A stretch of DNA of 5,936 nt from contig JAYQEA010000159.1 in the NCBI GenBank assembly GCA_038138625.1, positions 1-5,936 of the forward strand, written 5' to 3'. Positions 1-5,020 of this stretch are shown one piece after another. The position numbers were made by a program, and so were the translations under genes. The stretch is from JAQXDR01 sp038138625. GTDB taxonomy: Bacteria > Pseudomonadota > Alphaproteobacteria > Rhodobacterales > Rhodobacteraceae. Position 1 is the first letter of the stretch. Every line of letters starts with the position of its first letter. The notes beneath the pieces were generated by a model, which worked only from the letters and a program-made list of their open reading frames with translations, did no database searches and was not told where the DNA came from.

Positions 1-1
1 T

Positions 2-73
2 TCCCAAATCGGGGAGGTTAAAGAAAGTGTCTCGCAAGTAACGACATTTCTACGGGCTGAAATAATAACCTAA
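2..73 (+). CDS. Possible C-terminal tail of a gene entering from the left
   Basis: Reading from base 2 gives 23 codons and a TAA at 71-73 (residues SQIGEVKESVSQV, then a short tail ending in IIT). The hydrophilic, alternating composition is compatible with the end of a helical or coiled-coil protein. A small inverted repeat overlaps the stop codon, as expected at a gene end. The stretch is too short to identify a family, and an open frame of this length can arise by chance, so the call is weak. Confidence 0.3.
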   Translation, partial: SQIGEVKESVSQVTTFLRAEIIT

Positions 74-91
74 TCACCCTCTACAGTGATT
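72..91 (+). terminator. Weak hairpin after the left-edge frame, possible terminator
   Basis: AATCAC (72-77) and GTGATT (86-91) are perfect inverted repeats around an 8-base loop, followed by a T-rich stretch (TATTCATT). The stem has only 6 bp and few G-C pairs, so it would be a poor intrinsic terminator. Its position on the stop codon of the left-edge frame is the main argument for it. Confidence 0.3.
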
Positions 92-479
92 TATTCATTG
101 TGCGCGTACATCAATTTCTTTATTTGCAACGTACTTCAAACCGTAGATTTTCAAAATTCTATCGAACCGTACCAGGTATTAGCAGCGGAAGTTTTCGTTA
201 GATGGCAACCACTTTGTTGGTCCTTTCAGGTCACGACTACATTTAATTCGCCTATTAGAGGGCGAAGCGGCGGCGCCTTGTATAAGCGCACGCAGTCTAA
301 CGGCGAGCAAGAGAGAATTGGCCTCAATGCCAGCTCGAGCTATTCCATTTTTCGGAACTACAATCATTGTCGGGATGACCGTATTAGATTTGTATGACTC
401 CTGCCAAAAGATGATATATTTTATAGGCTTGCAGAAATTATTTGATCCAAATTCTCAGATAAAAGAAGGCTAACTGAAT
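74..479. other. AT-rich intergenic stretch with no supported gene
   Basis: About 400 bases without a frame I can defend. Open frames on both strands (for example 86-397 plus and 179-367 minus) lie on top of each other, lack clear ribosome binding sites and show no motif I recognise. The part up to about 180 is AT-rich (about one third G+C at 61-120). The last 80 bases before the ORF at 480 are also AT-rich and may hold its promoter, but I cannot point to a clean -35/-10 pair. Confidence 0.4.
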
Positions 480-719
480 GTGTGCAATCTGGAAGTTCTC
501 TCGAGGCAAGACATCTGGAAAGCTGGGAAAATCTCGCCCGTTAAAGCGTGGAATGCAGCAAGAGCCGCAATGCCAACAGGCGAACAATTTAAAGCGCTTG
601 AATTGCCTTATTTCGAGTGGTCTGATTTGGGAGAATCCATCGCATTGACCTCGAGTGGTTGGTCTGGTTTGGCGTCAGACGCGGTCGGAGAGAAGTTTGA
701 TCAATTGAATAATTGGTGA
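480..719 (+). CDS. Orphan hypothetical protein, 79 residues
   Basis: ATG at 480 is preceded by AGAAGG about 8 bases upstream, a credible ribosome binding site. The frame runs 79 codons to TGA at 717-719. The product is soluble in composition, with no signal peptide or membrane segment, and is rich in Trp (five, one of them the last residue). The first half resembles a helical stretch (KAWNAARAAMPTGEQF); the second half is Ser/Gly/Asp-rich. I do not recognise the family. It could be a small complete protein or the N-terminal remnant of a longer gene, since the next frame (721-969) begins one base after its stop and is itself broken. An overlapping minus-strand frame at 589-963 has low-complexity composition and is less likely. 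Confidence 0.45.
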   Translation: MCNLEVLSRQDIWKAGKISPVKAWNAARAAMPTGEQFKALELPYFEWSDLGESIALTSSGWSGLASDAVGEKFDQLNNW

Positions 720-720
720 A

Positions 721-969
721 ATGAATGAAACCTTTTAGTTTTTTGATCGGTTGTCGCTGTCGCTGAATTGCAAGGAAGTGTACCTCCGTCACGCTAGAGT
801 ATGGCCCTGCAACACGCTTATCACGCCACAAGAAGTTGAGGAGGGCTTCCGTGAAACCCTGAATGCTCCTGAAAAAGAAATCTAGCAATTGAACCAACAA
901 CCCTCCGGTGAACCAGGAGCGGTTCACCCTAGCACACTGTCCAGTTGTCTGGGACCACTTCACAACTAG
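721..969 (+). pseudogene. Coding-like frame interrupted by in-frame TAG codons
   Basis: ATG at 721, one base after the stop of the preceding ORF, opens a frame with five codons, TAG at 736-738, a 48-codon open run, TAG at 883-885, a further 27 codons and TAG at 967-969. The middle run (starting FFDRLSLSLNCKEVYL and ending near NAPEKEI) has a protein-like mix of charged and aromatic residues. I cannot assign a family. The simplest reading is a decayed gene; a TTG at 751 could start a shorter product. The last segment overlaps a strong hairpin (907-928). A chance frame is possible. Confidence 0.28.
907..928. repeat. Perfect 8-bp inverted repeat, 6-base loop
   Basis: GGTGAACC (907-914), spacer AGGAGC (915-920), GGTTCACC (921-928): a perfect 22-base dyad. 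There is no T-run on either side in either direction, so it is not a standard intrinsic terminator. It could be a regulator operator, a hairpin in a transcript, or part of a mobile-element end. Confidence 0.6.
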
Positions 970-998
970 CTGGTTCCATACTTTTGTGCGACTACACT

Positions 999-1020
999 AA
1001 AAAAGGGACATGTTGCTGTC
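999..1020 (-). terminator. Possible terminator of the dioxygenase gene
   Basis: On the minus strand, 27 bases after the dioxygenase stop codon (1047-1049), GACA-GCAACA-TGTC (1020-1007) can form a short stem-loop. Two bases later comes a run of six T (complement of A at 999-1004). The position and T-run fit an intrinsic terminator, but the stem has only 4 bp, so the support is modest. Confidence 0.35.
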
Positions 1021-1046
1021 GGACATTGAGAACACAACTGAATTGC

Positions 1047-1940
1047 CTATTTTGACCGTGCGTCTACATCGCGCCATAAAACAGGGAAGAAAACTGGATC
1101 GTGATAATCGGGGTCTCCATTGTCTGTTTTTTGTGCCGTCCGGTCATAGCCAATCAAAATTTGACTGCCGTCTTTATTGAACTTTTTTTGGAATTCATTG
1201 CGATGGTCTTGCATATGAATGGCAACAACCGCACGAGGCGTTTCACTTTGATTAGGCGCACTACAGTGGAAGGCGTCGCAGTGATGGAAGCTCAATTGTC
1301 CCTTTTTTAGGGTCATGCTAACGCGCTTGTGGTCTGGCTTGTTTTGAGCCAACCAATCATTAAACTCACCCAGCTTTTGGGTGCCAAAGGAACAGTACTG
1401 CATTAAGGATTCTTCTCTGGGCCAAGAGTGGCTGCCCTCAATAACCTGCAAAGTACCCATCTCCACGGTGGTATCTTGCAACGGGATCCACGCCGTCAAC
1501 ATGTGTCGTGATGTGCTGGTCGGCCAGTAGGCTTTATCGGCATGCCAGCCCAAAGCGCCAGTTCGCTTAGACTGTTCTGGGAATTTACACATCAGCGCAT
1601 CTGCAAACAGGCGGATCTCATGAGATCGCGCCAACCTCGCCGCGATTGCCGCGATCAGGGGATAAGTTACCAATTCGCGAATTTCAGACCTCTGCAGCGA
1701 TGCAAACTCGTTATTCATGAATGTTTTATCGGCACTAAAAACATCATTGGCTGGCCCATCCATTTTGGGCGTGTCGATATCCCTTTCGCCCCGATAAAGC
1801 GCATGCACCCCAGCCATGGCACGATCCAAGATCTCATGTGGAACCACATGAGGGGTGACATACCAACCATTCTTTTCGTATTGTTCAACTTCGATTTCTG
1901 TGGGCAGTAGGTTTTGCTGTTCTCTGGACAAAGTTGCCAT
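1047..1940 (-). CDS. Phytanoyl-CoA dioxygenase (PhyH) family protein
   Basis: Non-haem iron oxygenase that in this family uses 2-oxoglutarate and O2 to hydroxylate a small molecule in the cytoplasm; the substrate cannot be read from the sequence. I prefer the ATG at 1940 (product starts MATLSREQQN, 297 residues) because GCGGAG lies 9 bases upstream; an in-frame ATG at 1976 adds 12 residues with a weaker site. Counted from the 1976 start, the iron triad is visible as H145-A-D147 (GWHADKAYW) and H237 (AFHCSAPNQS), with R248 in the expected 2-oxoglutarate-binding position. The intact HxD Asp argues for a hydroxylase rather than a halogenase. The length is normal and the frame is unbroken. It stands alone on its strand, with an IS5-like end upstream and a possible terminator downstream, so it may be transferred cargo. 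The PhyH call is firm; the specific role is unknown. Confidence 0.92.
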   Translation of the reverse strand: MATLSREQQNLLPTEIEVEQYEKNGWYVTPHVVPHEILDRAMAGVHALYRGERDIDTPKMDGPANDVFSADKTFMNNEFASLQRSEIRELVTYPLIAAIAARLARSHEIRLFADALMCKFPEQSKRTGALGWHADKAYWPTSTSRHMLTAWIPLQDTTVEMGTLQVIEGSHSWPREESLMQYCSFGTQKLGEFNDWLAQNKPDHKRVSMTLKKGQLSFHHCDAFHCSAPNQSETPRAVVAIHMQDHRNEFQKKFNKDGSQILIGYDRTAQKTDNGDPDYHDPVFFPVLWRDVDARSK

Positions 1941-2004
1941 CTTAACATTCTCCGCTAGGGATCTGATACGACGCATTAACTCTCAAAATCCATACGGTCA
2001 ACGC

Positions 2005-2060
2005 GGCTCTTTTGAACAAATCGGCTGAGGGTTGAGCGTTTCCTTTCCCCAGACGGACCA
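2005..2060. mobile_element. Probable end of an IS5-family (IS903-like) element
   Basis: From 2005 the sequence GGCTCTTTTGAACAAATCGG closely resembles the IS5-group terminal repeat I know as GGCTTTGTTGCACAAATCGG, followed by a purine/pyrimidine pattern (GGCTGAGGGTTGAGCG) also familiar from such ends. No IS5 transposase frame follows before 2236, so this would be a solo or truncated end. It lies about 65 bases upstream of the dioxygenase start at 1940 and may have altered its promoter. The match is from memory, not a search. Confidence 0.4.
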
Positions 2061-2236
2061 GAGCCTCCATGTTTCATACTTTTTCTTTCATCAGAGTTTT
2101 TGGAACCAGTGGTGGCCTGAACTAAGAGAGCGGTCAGCTCATCTGTTTGTTTTGACTATGCGGCGCGTTGCCTGTGATGCAGGCGGCGTGCTTCGAATAG
2201 CCAGTGGTTGGATCAGCGGACCAGTCGATCCAGAGG
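2061..2236. other. Unassigned stretch between two transposon ends
   Basis: On the minus strand an open frame enters from the IS3-like end at 2236 and stops at 2134-2136. It reads LWIDWSADPTTGYSKHAAC and then a Asn/Gln-rich tail. It looks more protein-like than its neighbours and could be the C-terminus of a gene cut off at 2236/2237, but it is only about 33 codons long and I do not recognise it. I see no other feature here. Confidence 0.2.
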
Positions 2237-2258
2237 TGGTCTCAGAAATTCGAACCAG
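2237..2258 (+). repeat. Left terminal repeat of an IS3-family element
   Basis: The segment TGGTCTCAGAAATTCGAACCAG resembles TGGTCCTACTTTTTCGACCAG found at 5021: both start TGGTC and end TTCGA(A)CCAG. It sits 73 bases upstream of an IS3 orfA start, the right place for an IS3 left end. The two copies read in the same direction on the plus strand. Confidence 0.5.
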
Positions 2259-2309
2259 TCGTTAAGGTGGATCGCATGACGAAAGAAATGATCCGGAATG
2301 AAGAAGTGA

Positions 2310-2453
2310 ATGAACCATTCTCCCGGGTCCAACGCCAAGGTTGCGCTTGAAGCGATCCGTGAGGAGATGACGCTGGCAGAATTGTCCAGGAAGTATGGCG
2401 TGCATCCTAGGCAGATCGGCACATGGAAGCGGGCGGCGAAAGAACATGACGCC
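2310..2453 (+). pseudogene. IS3-family transposase OrfA, N-terminal fragment
   Basis: OrfA is the helix-turn-helix subunit of IS3-type transposases that recognises the element ends. ATG at 2310 follows a GAAGAAG motif closely. The product starts MNHSPGSNAKVALEAIREE and continues through LAELSRKYGVHPRQIGTWKR, the classic Transposase_8 helix-turn-helix with its GVHPxQIxxWK signature. Homology stops at about residue 47 (KEHDA), where OrfA would normally continue for about 40 more residues (a leucine zipper). The frame then runs on to 2528 through foreign sequence. An in-frame TGA at 2307 separates it from ATG codons further upstream. No orfB follows, so this is a dead remnant joined to an integrase fragment. 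Confidence 0.75.
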
Positions 2454-2470
2454 CGCGTTTACCCCTGCGC

Positions 2471-2617
2471 CACTACAACGCCGAGCGTCCACATCGCGGA
2501 CCAGGCATCGGGAACAATGTGCTGCTAGTGAATTTTCGGCCTGTCCGTGACGTCCCGATCCGCCGCAGACGCCAGCTTGGCGGCATTGTGACGTCGTACA
2601 CCCGTGACGCGGCGTGA
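2471..2617 (+). pseudogene. Integrase-core protein, C-terminal fragment
   Basis: A frame different from orfA reads HYNAERPHRGPGIGNN, then about 20 less familiar residues, then the ending LGGIVTSYTRDAA and TGA at 2615-2617. HYxxERPHxGxGN followed by a terminal RLGGxxxxYxRxAA is the ending I associate with rve-type integrase/transposase proteins of the IS481/IS3-like kind. Only the last 48 residues remain, so the DDE catalytic core is absent. It begins where orfA homology ends (2453-2470) and its stop overlaps the first codon of the IstB piece. G+C is clearly higher than in the preceding segment. The family is assigned from motif memory. Confidence 0.55.
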
Positions 2618-2781
2618 AACTCCGCAACCTGCTCATCCTCGACGACTCGGGCCTCGCCCCACTCGCATCCGTCGAACGCAGCGACCTGCTCAAGATCCTC
2701 GAGTACCGCCACGGCCGGAAGGCGACCATCGTCACCAGCAAGGTCCCGGTCGACGCCTGGCACGAGGCCATCGGCGATCCA
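2614..2781 (+). pseudogene. istB: IstB-like ATP-binding protein, internal fragment (IS21 family)
   Basis: IstB is the AAA+ ATPase helper that assists the IS21 transposase IstA. This frame (56 codons from GTG 2614) reads LRNLLILDDSGLAPL, the Walker B region, normally LLxxDDFGL with Phe where Ser stands here. It continues through TIVTSKVPVDAWHEAIGDP, the sensor segment typical of the family. The Walker A/P-loop half is missing upstream and the C-terminal 50 or so residues are missing after GDP. Homology ends at 2779-2781, exactly where IS1182-type homology starts in another frame. The segment 2581-2760 is about 66% G+C (119 of 180 by hand count). The matching istA is absent; the integrase scrap before it is of a different type. 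Confidence 0.8.
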
Positions 2782-3202
2782 AGATCATCTGCTGCGCTCG
2801 ATAGATCGGTCCGTTGGCCTTGATGACATTCGCCAATATCTCGCTGAGTTTTACAGCCACACTGGTCGTCCATCGATTGATCCCGAGCTTTTGATCCGCA
2901 TGTTGGTGGTGGGCTATTGCTTTGGCATCCGCTCAGAACGCCATATTTGTGAAGAGGTGCATCTGAACCTGGCATATCGCTGGTTCTGTCGCCTCAATCT
3001 GTCTGATACAGTGCCAAAGCATTCGACCTTTTCCAAGAACCGTCACGGGCGCTTCCGGGAAAGCAAACTGCTGCGACATCTGTTCGAGAAGACCGTGGCG
3101 CGATGTCTTGCAGACGGTCTTGTGAGCGGCCACCGCCTTGCTGCTGACGCCAGCTTGATCGAGGCTGATGCTAACAAACAAAATTCAACACTACCGGCCT
3201 AG
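2780..3202 (+). pseudogene. IS1182-family (DUF772/DDE) transposase, N-terminal half
   Basis: The frame from 2780 reads QDHLLRSIDRSVGLDDIRQY and continues uninterrupted through the well-known DUF772 block (ELLIRMLVVGYCFGIRSER, NLAYRWFCRLNLSD, STFSKNRHGRF) to ADASLIEADANKQNST. The Asp of the ADAS segment is the expected first catalytic Asp of the DDE domain. About 20-30 N-terminal residues are missing. Homology stops at about 3190, and the frame ends three codons later at TAG 3200-3202, so most of the DDE nuclease domain is lost. An ATG at 2891 inside the block should not be taken as the start, since conserved sequence continues well upstream of it. It is inactive but little mutated, so it is relatively recent. 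Confidence 0.87.
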
Positions 3203-3485
3203 AATTCATCATCCTTGACGCGCTTCACACTTACCGAGGCCGCCAAGGTGCAGACGTTGCCGTACTTGTTCGCAGGCTGCGCGACCGCTGCGCACCAGAC
3301 AAGGCCCCGACCTGCATCGGCACATCCGCGACCATGGTATCCGAAGGCTCTTATGAAAGCAGAGCGCTGGCTGTGGCCAAGGGTACGACCCGCCTGTTCG
3401 GTTCGGATATCGGGCCGGACGCTGTCATCGATTAATCCCTGCAGCGTGCAACAGATGATTCTATTGATCTCGCTCAAGTCAAACC
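3193..3485 (+). pseudogene. DEAD/DEAH-box helicase core, internal fragment
   Basis: From 3193 a frame reads TGLEFIILDALHTYRGRQG, then GADVAVLVRRLRDR, then CIGTSATMVSEGSYESRAL, then RLFGSDIG. This is superfamily 2 helicase motif II (normally LDELHTYRGRQGADVA; here Glu is Ala, GCG at 3220-3222) followed by motif III (GTSATM). Large helicases with this motif II version often carry DUF1998 and some belong to defence loci, but the fragment cannot be placed more precisely. TAA at 3433-3435 interrupts after VID; GAA would give the expected Glu and the frame continues as SLQRATDDS, so it is probably a nonsense mutation. Motif I and the whole second RecA domain are missing. The 5' junction with the transposase is at 3190-3196; the 3' limit (about 3475-3500) is uncertain. 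Confidence 0.7.
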
Positions 3486-3849
3486 CAGGGCGGCTCAGGC
3501 CGTATATCGAGCTGTTTCTGGAAGAGGTTCAGAAAGGCACGATCGAGCCCTTTCCAAAGGGACCCTATCTGGCTGGTTTGGAACCAACGCCGAACCCGGT
3601 TTTTGCACCTTTTCAGAAAGACCTGTTCACGCCCAAGCCTCAGGAAACAGCCCCGGCGGAACAAGCACTCATCGACCAGCTGATCGCCGCAACAAAAAAC
3701 TCTATGACTCGAGCGAGGCAATCGAGGCACTGCTCTCCTTCACGATCACTTTACGAGAGTTCGCGCCGTTTAATGCAATGCTGCTCCACATCCAGAAGCC
3801 GGGCCTGACCCATGCCGCGACTATGCATCGCTTTGGGCGTGTCCCGTGA
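3486..3849 (+). pseudogene. ArdC/ImmA-like protein, frameshifted fragment
   Basis: One frame carries RLRPYIELFLEEVQKGTIEP and continues to EQALIDQLIAATK near 3697. The -1 frame then carries KLYDSSEAIEALLSFTITLR, then EFAPFNAMLLHIQKPGLTHA, and ends at TGA 3847-3849. The FAPFNAMLLxxQKPG block belongs, as I recall it, to plasmid- and island-borne proteins annotated as ArdC-like antirestriction or ImmA/IrrE-type peptidases. The zinc-peptidase part (HExxH) that would follow is missing; homology ends at about 3840 (RFGR). The frame change falls on six A at 3694-3699: one more A would restore a single frame. No start codon with a ribosome binding site is evident. The N-terminal segment before about 3660 is not recognised and could be a separate scrap. 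Confidence 0.5.
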
Positions 3850-3983
3850 TTAAGAAGGCATTTGAAGGGCGGGCCTTCAGGTTCCCACCCCTTCATTTTT
3901 TGTGCTGCAAGTTCGACCACGAAGACCGGCGCGGAAAAGCCCGTTATTTCTGTGTCAAGGATGACCCAATCAGTATTTTCCAT
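3840..3983 (-). pseudogene. DnaQ-like 3'-5' exonuclease, N-terminal fragment
   Basis: ATG at 3983 is preceded by GGGGG about 10 bases upstream. The product begins MENTDWVILDTEITGFSAP, which carries the Exo I motif (DTExTG; D and E bind the metal ions in DEDD exonucleases). It continues with VFVVELAAQKMKGWEPEG and LLNHGT, matching the RNase T / DNA polymerase III epsilon-like family. After residue 48 or so the homology stops and the frame runs into the complement of the ArdC-like piece. Exo II and Exo III are missing, so no nuclease can be made. It is the only fragment of the mosaic on the minus strand and keeps its own start region. Exo I has Ile where Thr is usual (DTEITG). Confidence 0.65.
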
Positions 3984-4418
3984 TCTTAGCTTGCCCCCAG
4001 CGATTAATAGTCTGGTCCGCTCGCTTTTGCCTCACTGAAATGCGCATGATCACGTACGACTACGCCGCCTTCAGGTGTCTCTGACCGCATCGGTAGCGGT
4101 CGAACCCGCCTCAACTGCGGCGCAATCAATTTTTGACAAGCATGTGAAAAGGCGAGACTTTTTGAATGCGTCTCGATTTGGGTGAAGGGCGGATGGAAAG
4201 AGACACGGGGCGTTCGGAGACCGATTTCGGCCGAAACGCCAGTCTTCGAAGGTCGGATGGCTCCGCTAAACCCCTTTGAAACAAAAAGAAAAATGGTCCG
4301 CGCTGGGGCTTCGTCTCGGGTTCGCGAGTGGTTGGTGGCGGAGGGAATGACACATGCACCCAACTCTCTCCCGTGCCAACGTCGGACCCCGAGGGACATG
4401 CGCGAATTGCTGCGTGAT
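3984..4418. other. Stretch with no supported gene
   Basis: Open frames on both strands (4182-4466 plus, 4004-4438 minus, 4126-4359 minus) overlap each other, lack recognisable motifs and have compositions typical of chance frames in G+C-richer DNA. The first bases may be the upstream region of the truncated exonuclease gene. A short inverted repeat CGAGAC (4153-4158) / GTCTCG (4170-4175) with an 11-base spacer and a self-complementary TTTCGGCCGAAA (4225-4236) are present. Neither has a context that gives it a function. Confidence 0.4.
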
Positions 4419-4435
4419 GGCTTTGTCAGAGGAAA
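4419..4435 (+). repeat. Candidate left terminal repeat of the IS6-type element
   Basis: GGCTTTGTCAGAGGAAA lies 57 bases upstream of the transposase ATG. IS6 elements such as IS26 and IS6100 have short ends of the GGCxCTGTTGCAAA type about 60 bases before the start codon. The position fits better than the sequence, so this is tentative. The right end has been lost. Confidence 0.3.
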
Positions 4436-4475
4436 CACGGTTGTGAAGGGAAGAGCGTCGACCTAGCCTCCTGCC

Positions 4476-5020
4476 ATGACAAAACACTCTCCTTTTCGCT
4501 ACTTCAAAATCAGTCCGGAAGTCATACGCCTTGCGGTGATGCTTTACGTCAGATTTCCGCTATCGCTTCGGAATGCCGAAGATCTTCTTCACGAGCGAGG
4601 CATCGATGTCAGCCACGAAACGATCCGATTTTGGTGGAACCGGTTTGGCCCATTATTCGCAGCCGAGATCCGTAGAAAAAAGGTCAGCCGAATGCGGTGT
4701 TACTCGAATTGGCAATGGCACATGGATGAAGTGTTTGTGAAAATCAACGGCGTCCAGCATTACCTTTGGCGTGCGGTTGATCACGAAGGCGAAGTGCTTG
4801 AAAGTTACGCCACCAAGCGCCGAGATCGCACTGCAGCCCTTAAATTTTTGAAAAAAGTGATGAAACGGTATGGCCAACTGGAGGTCATCGTCACCGAAAA
4901 ATTGCGTTCTTACGGTGCCGCAATGAAGGTTTTTGGGAATGTGGCCAGGCAAGAGACTGGCCGTTGGAGGAACATTCGAGCTGAGAATTCACATCTACCT
5001 TTTCGAAGGCGCGAAAGAGG
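4476..5020 (+). pseudogene. IS6-family transposase, truncated and with altered catalytic triad
   Basis: IS6 transposases are DDE enzymes that form cointegrates. ATG 4476 gives MTKHSPFRYFKISPEVIRLA, the N-terminal helix-turn-helix (NAEDLLHERGIDVSHETI) and the catalytic core: D84 (WHMDEVFV), E170 (RAENSHLPFRRRER). The second catalytic residue, normally Asp in VTDKLRSYG, is Glu (E141, GAA at 4896-4898), which should abolish or severely impair activity. Homology stops after RRRER at residue 181, at base 5018-5020, where an IS3 end begins at 5021; the frame continues 12 foreign codons to TAA at 5055-5057. Family members have about 235-240 residues, so the C-terminal 50-60 are lost. Expression, if any, would start from the element's own left side. 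Confidence 0.9.

Noticed and set aside
86..397. Open frames on both strands (86-397 plus and 179-367 minus)
   Set aside because: They overlap, lack ribosome binding sites and motifs, and have compositions that do not stand out; neither can be preferred.
589..963. Minus-strand frame of 124 codons
   Set aside because: It overlaps the ORF at 480-719 and the frame at 721-969, has low-complexity Arg/Gln/Thr-rich sequence and no recognisable domain or ribosome binding site.
2231..2236. AGAGG before both IS3-type ends as a target-site duplication
   Set aside because: The two ends point in the same direction, so a duplication from one insertion would appear inverted at one of them; a five-base match by chance is likely.
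2262..2975. Minus-strand frame of 237 codons, the second longest in the window
   Set aside because: It lies antisense to four recognised fragments (orfA, integrase, IstB, IS1182). Its Ser/Arg/Cys-rich product is the usual shadow of G+C-rich coding sequence on the other strand.
4153..4175. Inverted repeat CGAGAC / GTCTCG as a terminator
   Set aside because: The loop is long, the tail is not T-rich enough and there is no gene just upstream on either strand.
4004..4438. Minus-strand frame of 144 codons and the overlapping plus frame 4182-4466
   Set aside because: They are mutually antisense, without motifs, and one ends inside the presumed IS6 left flank. Kept only as an unassigned stretch.
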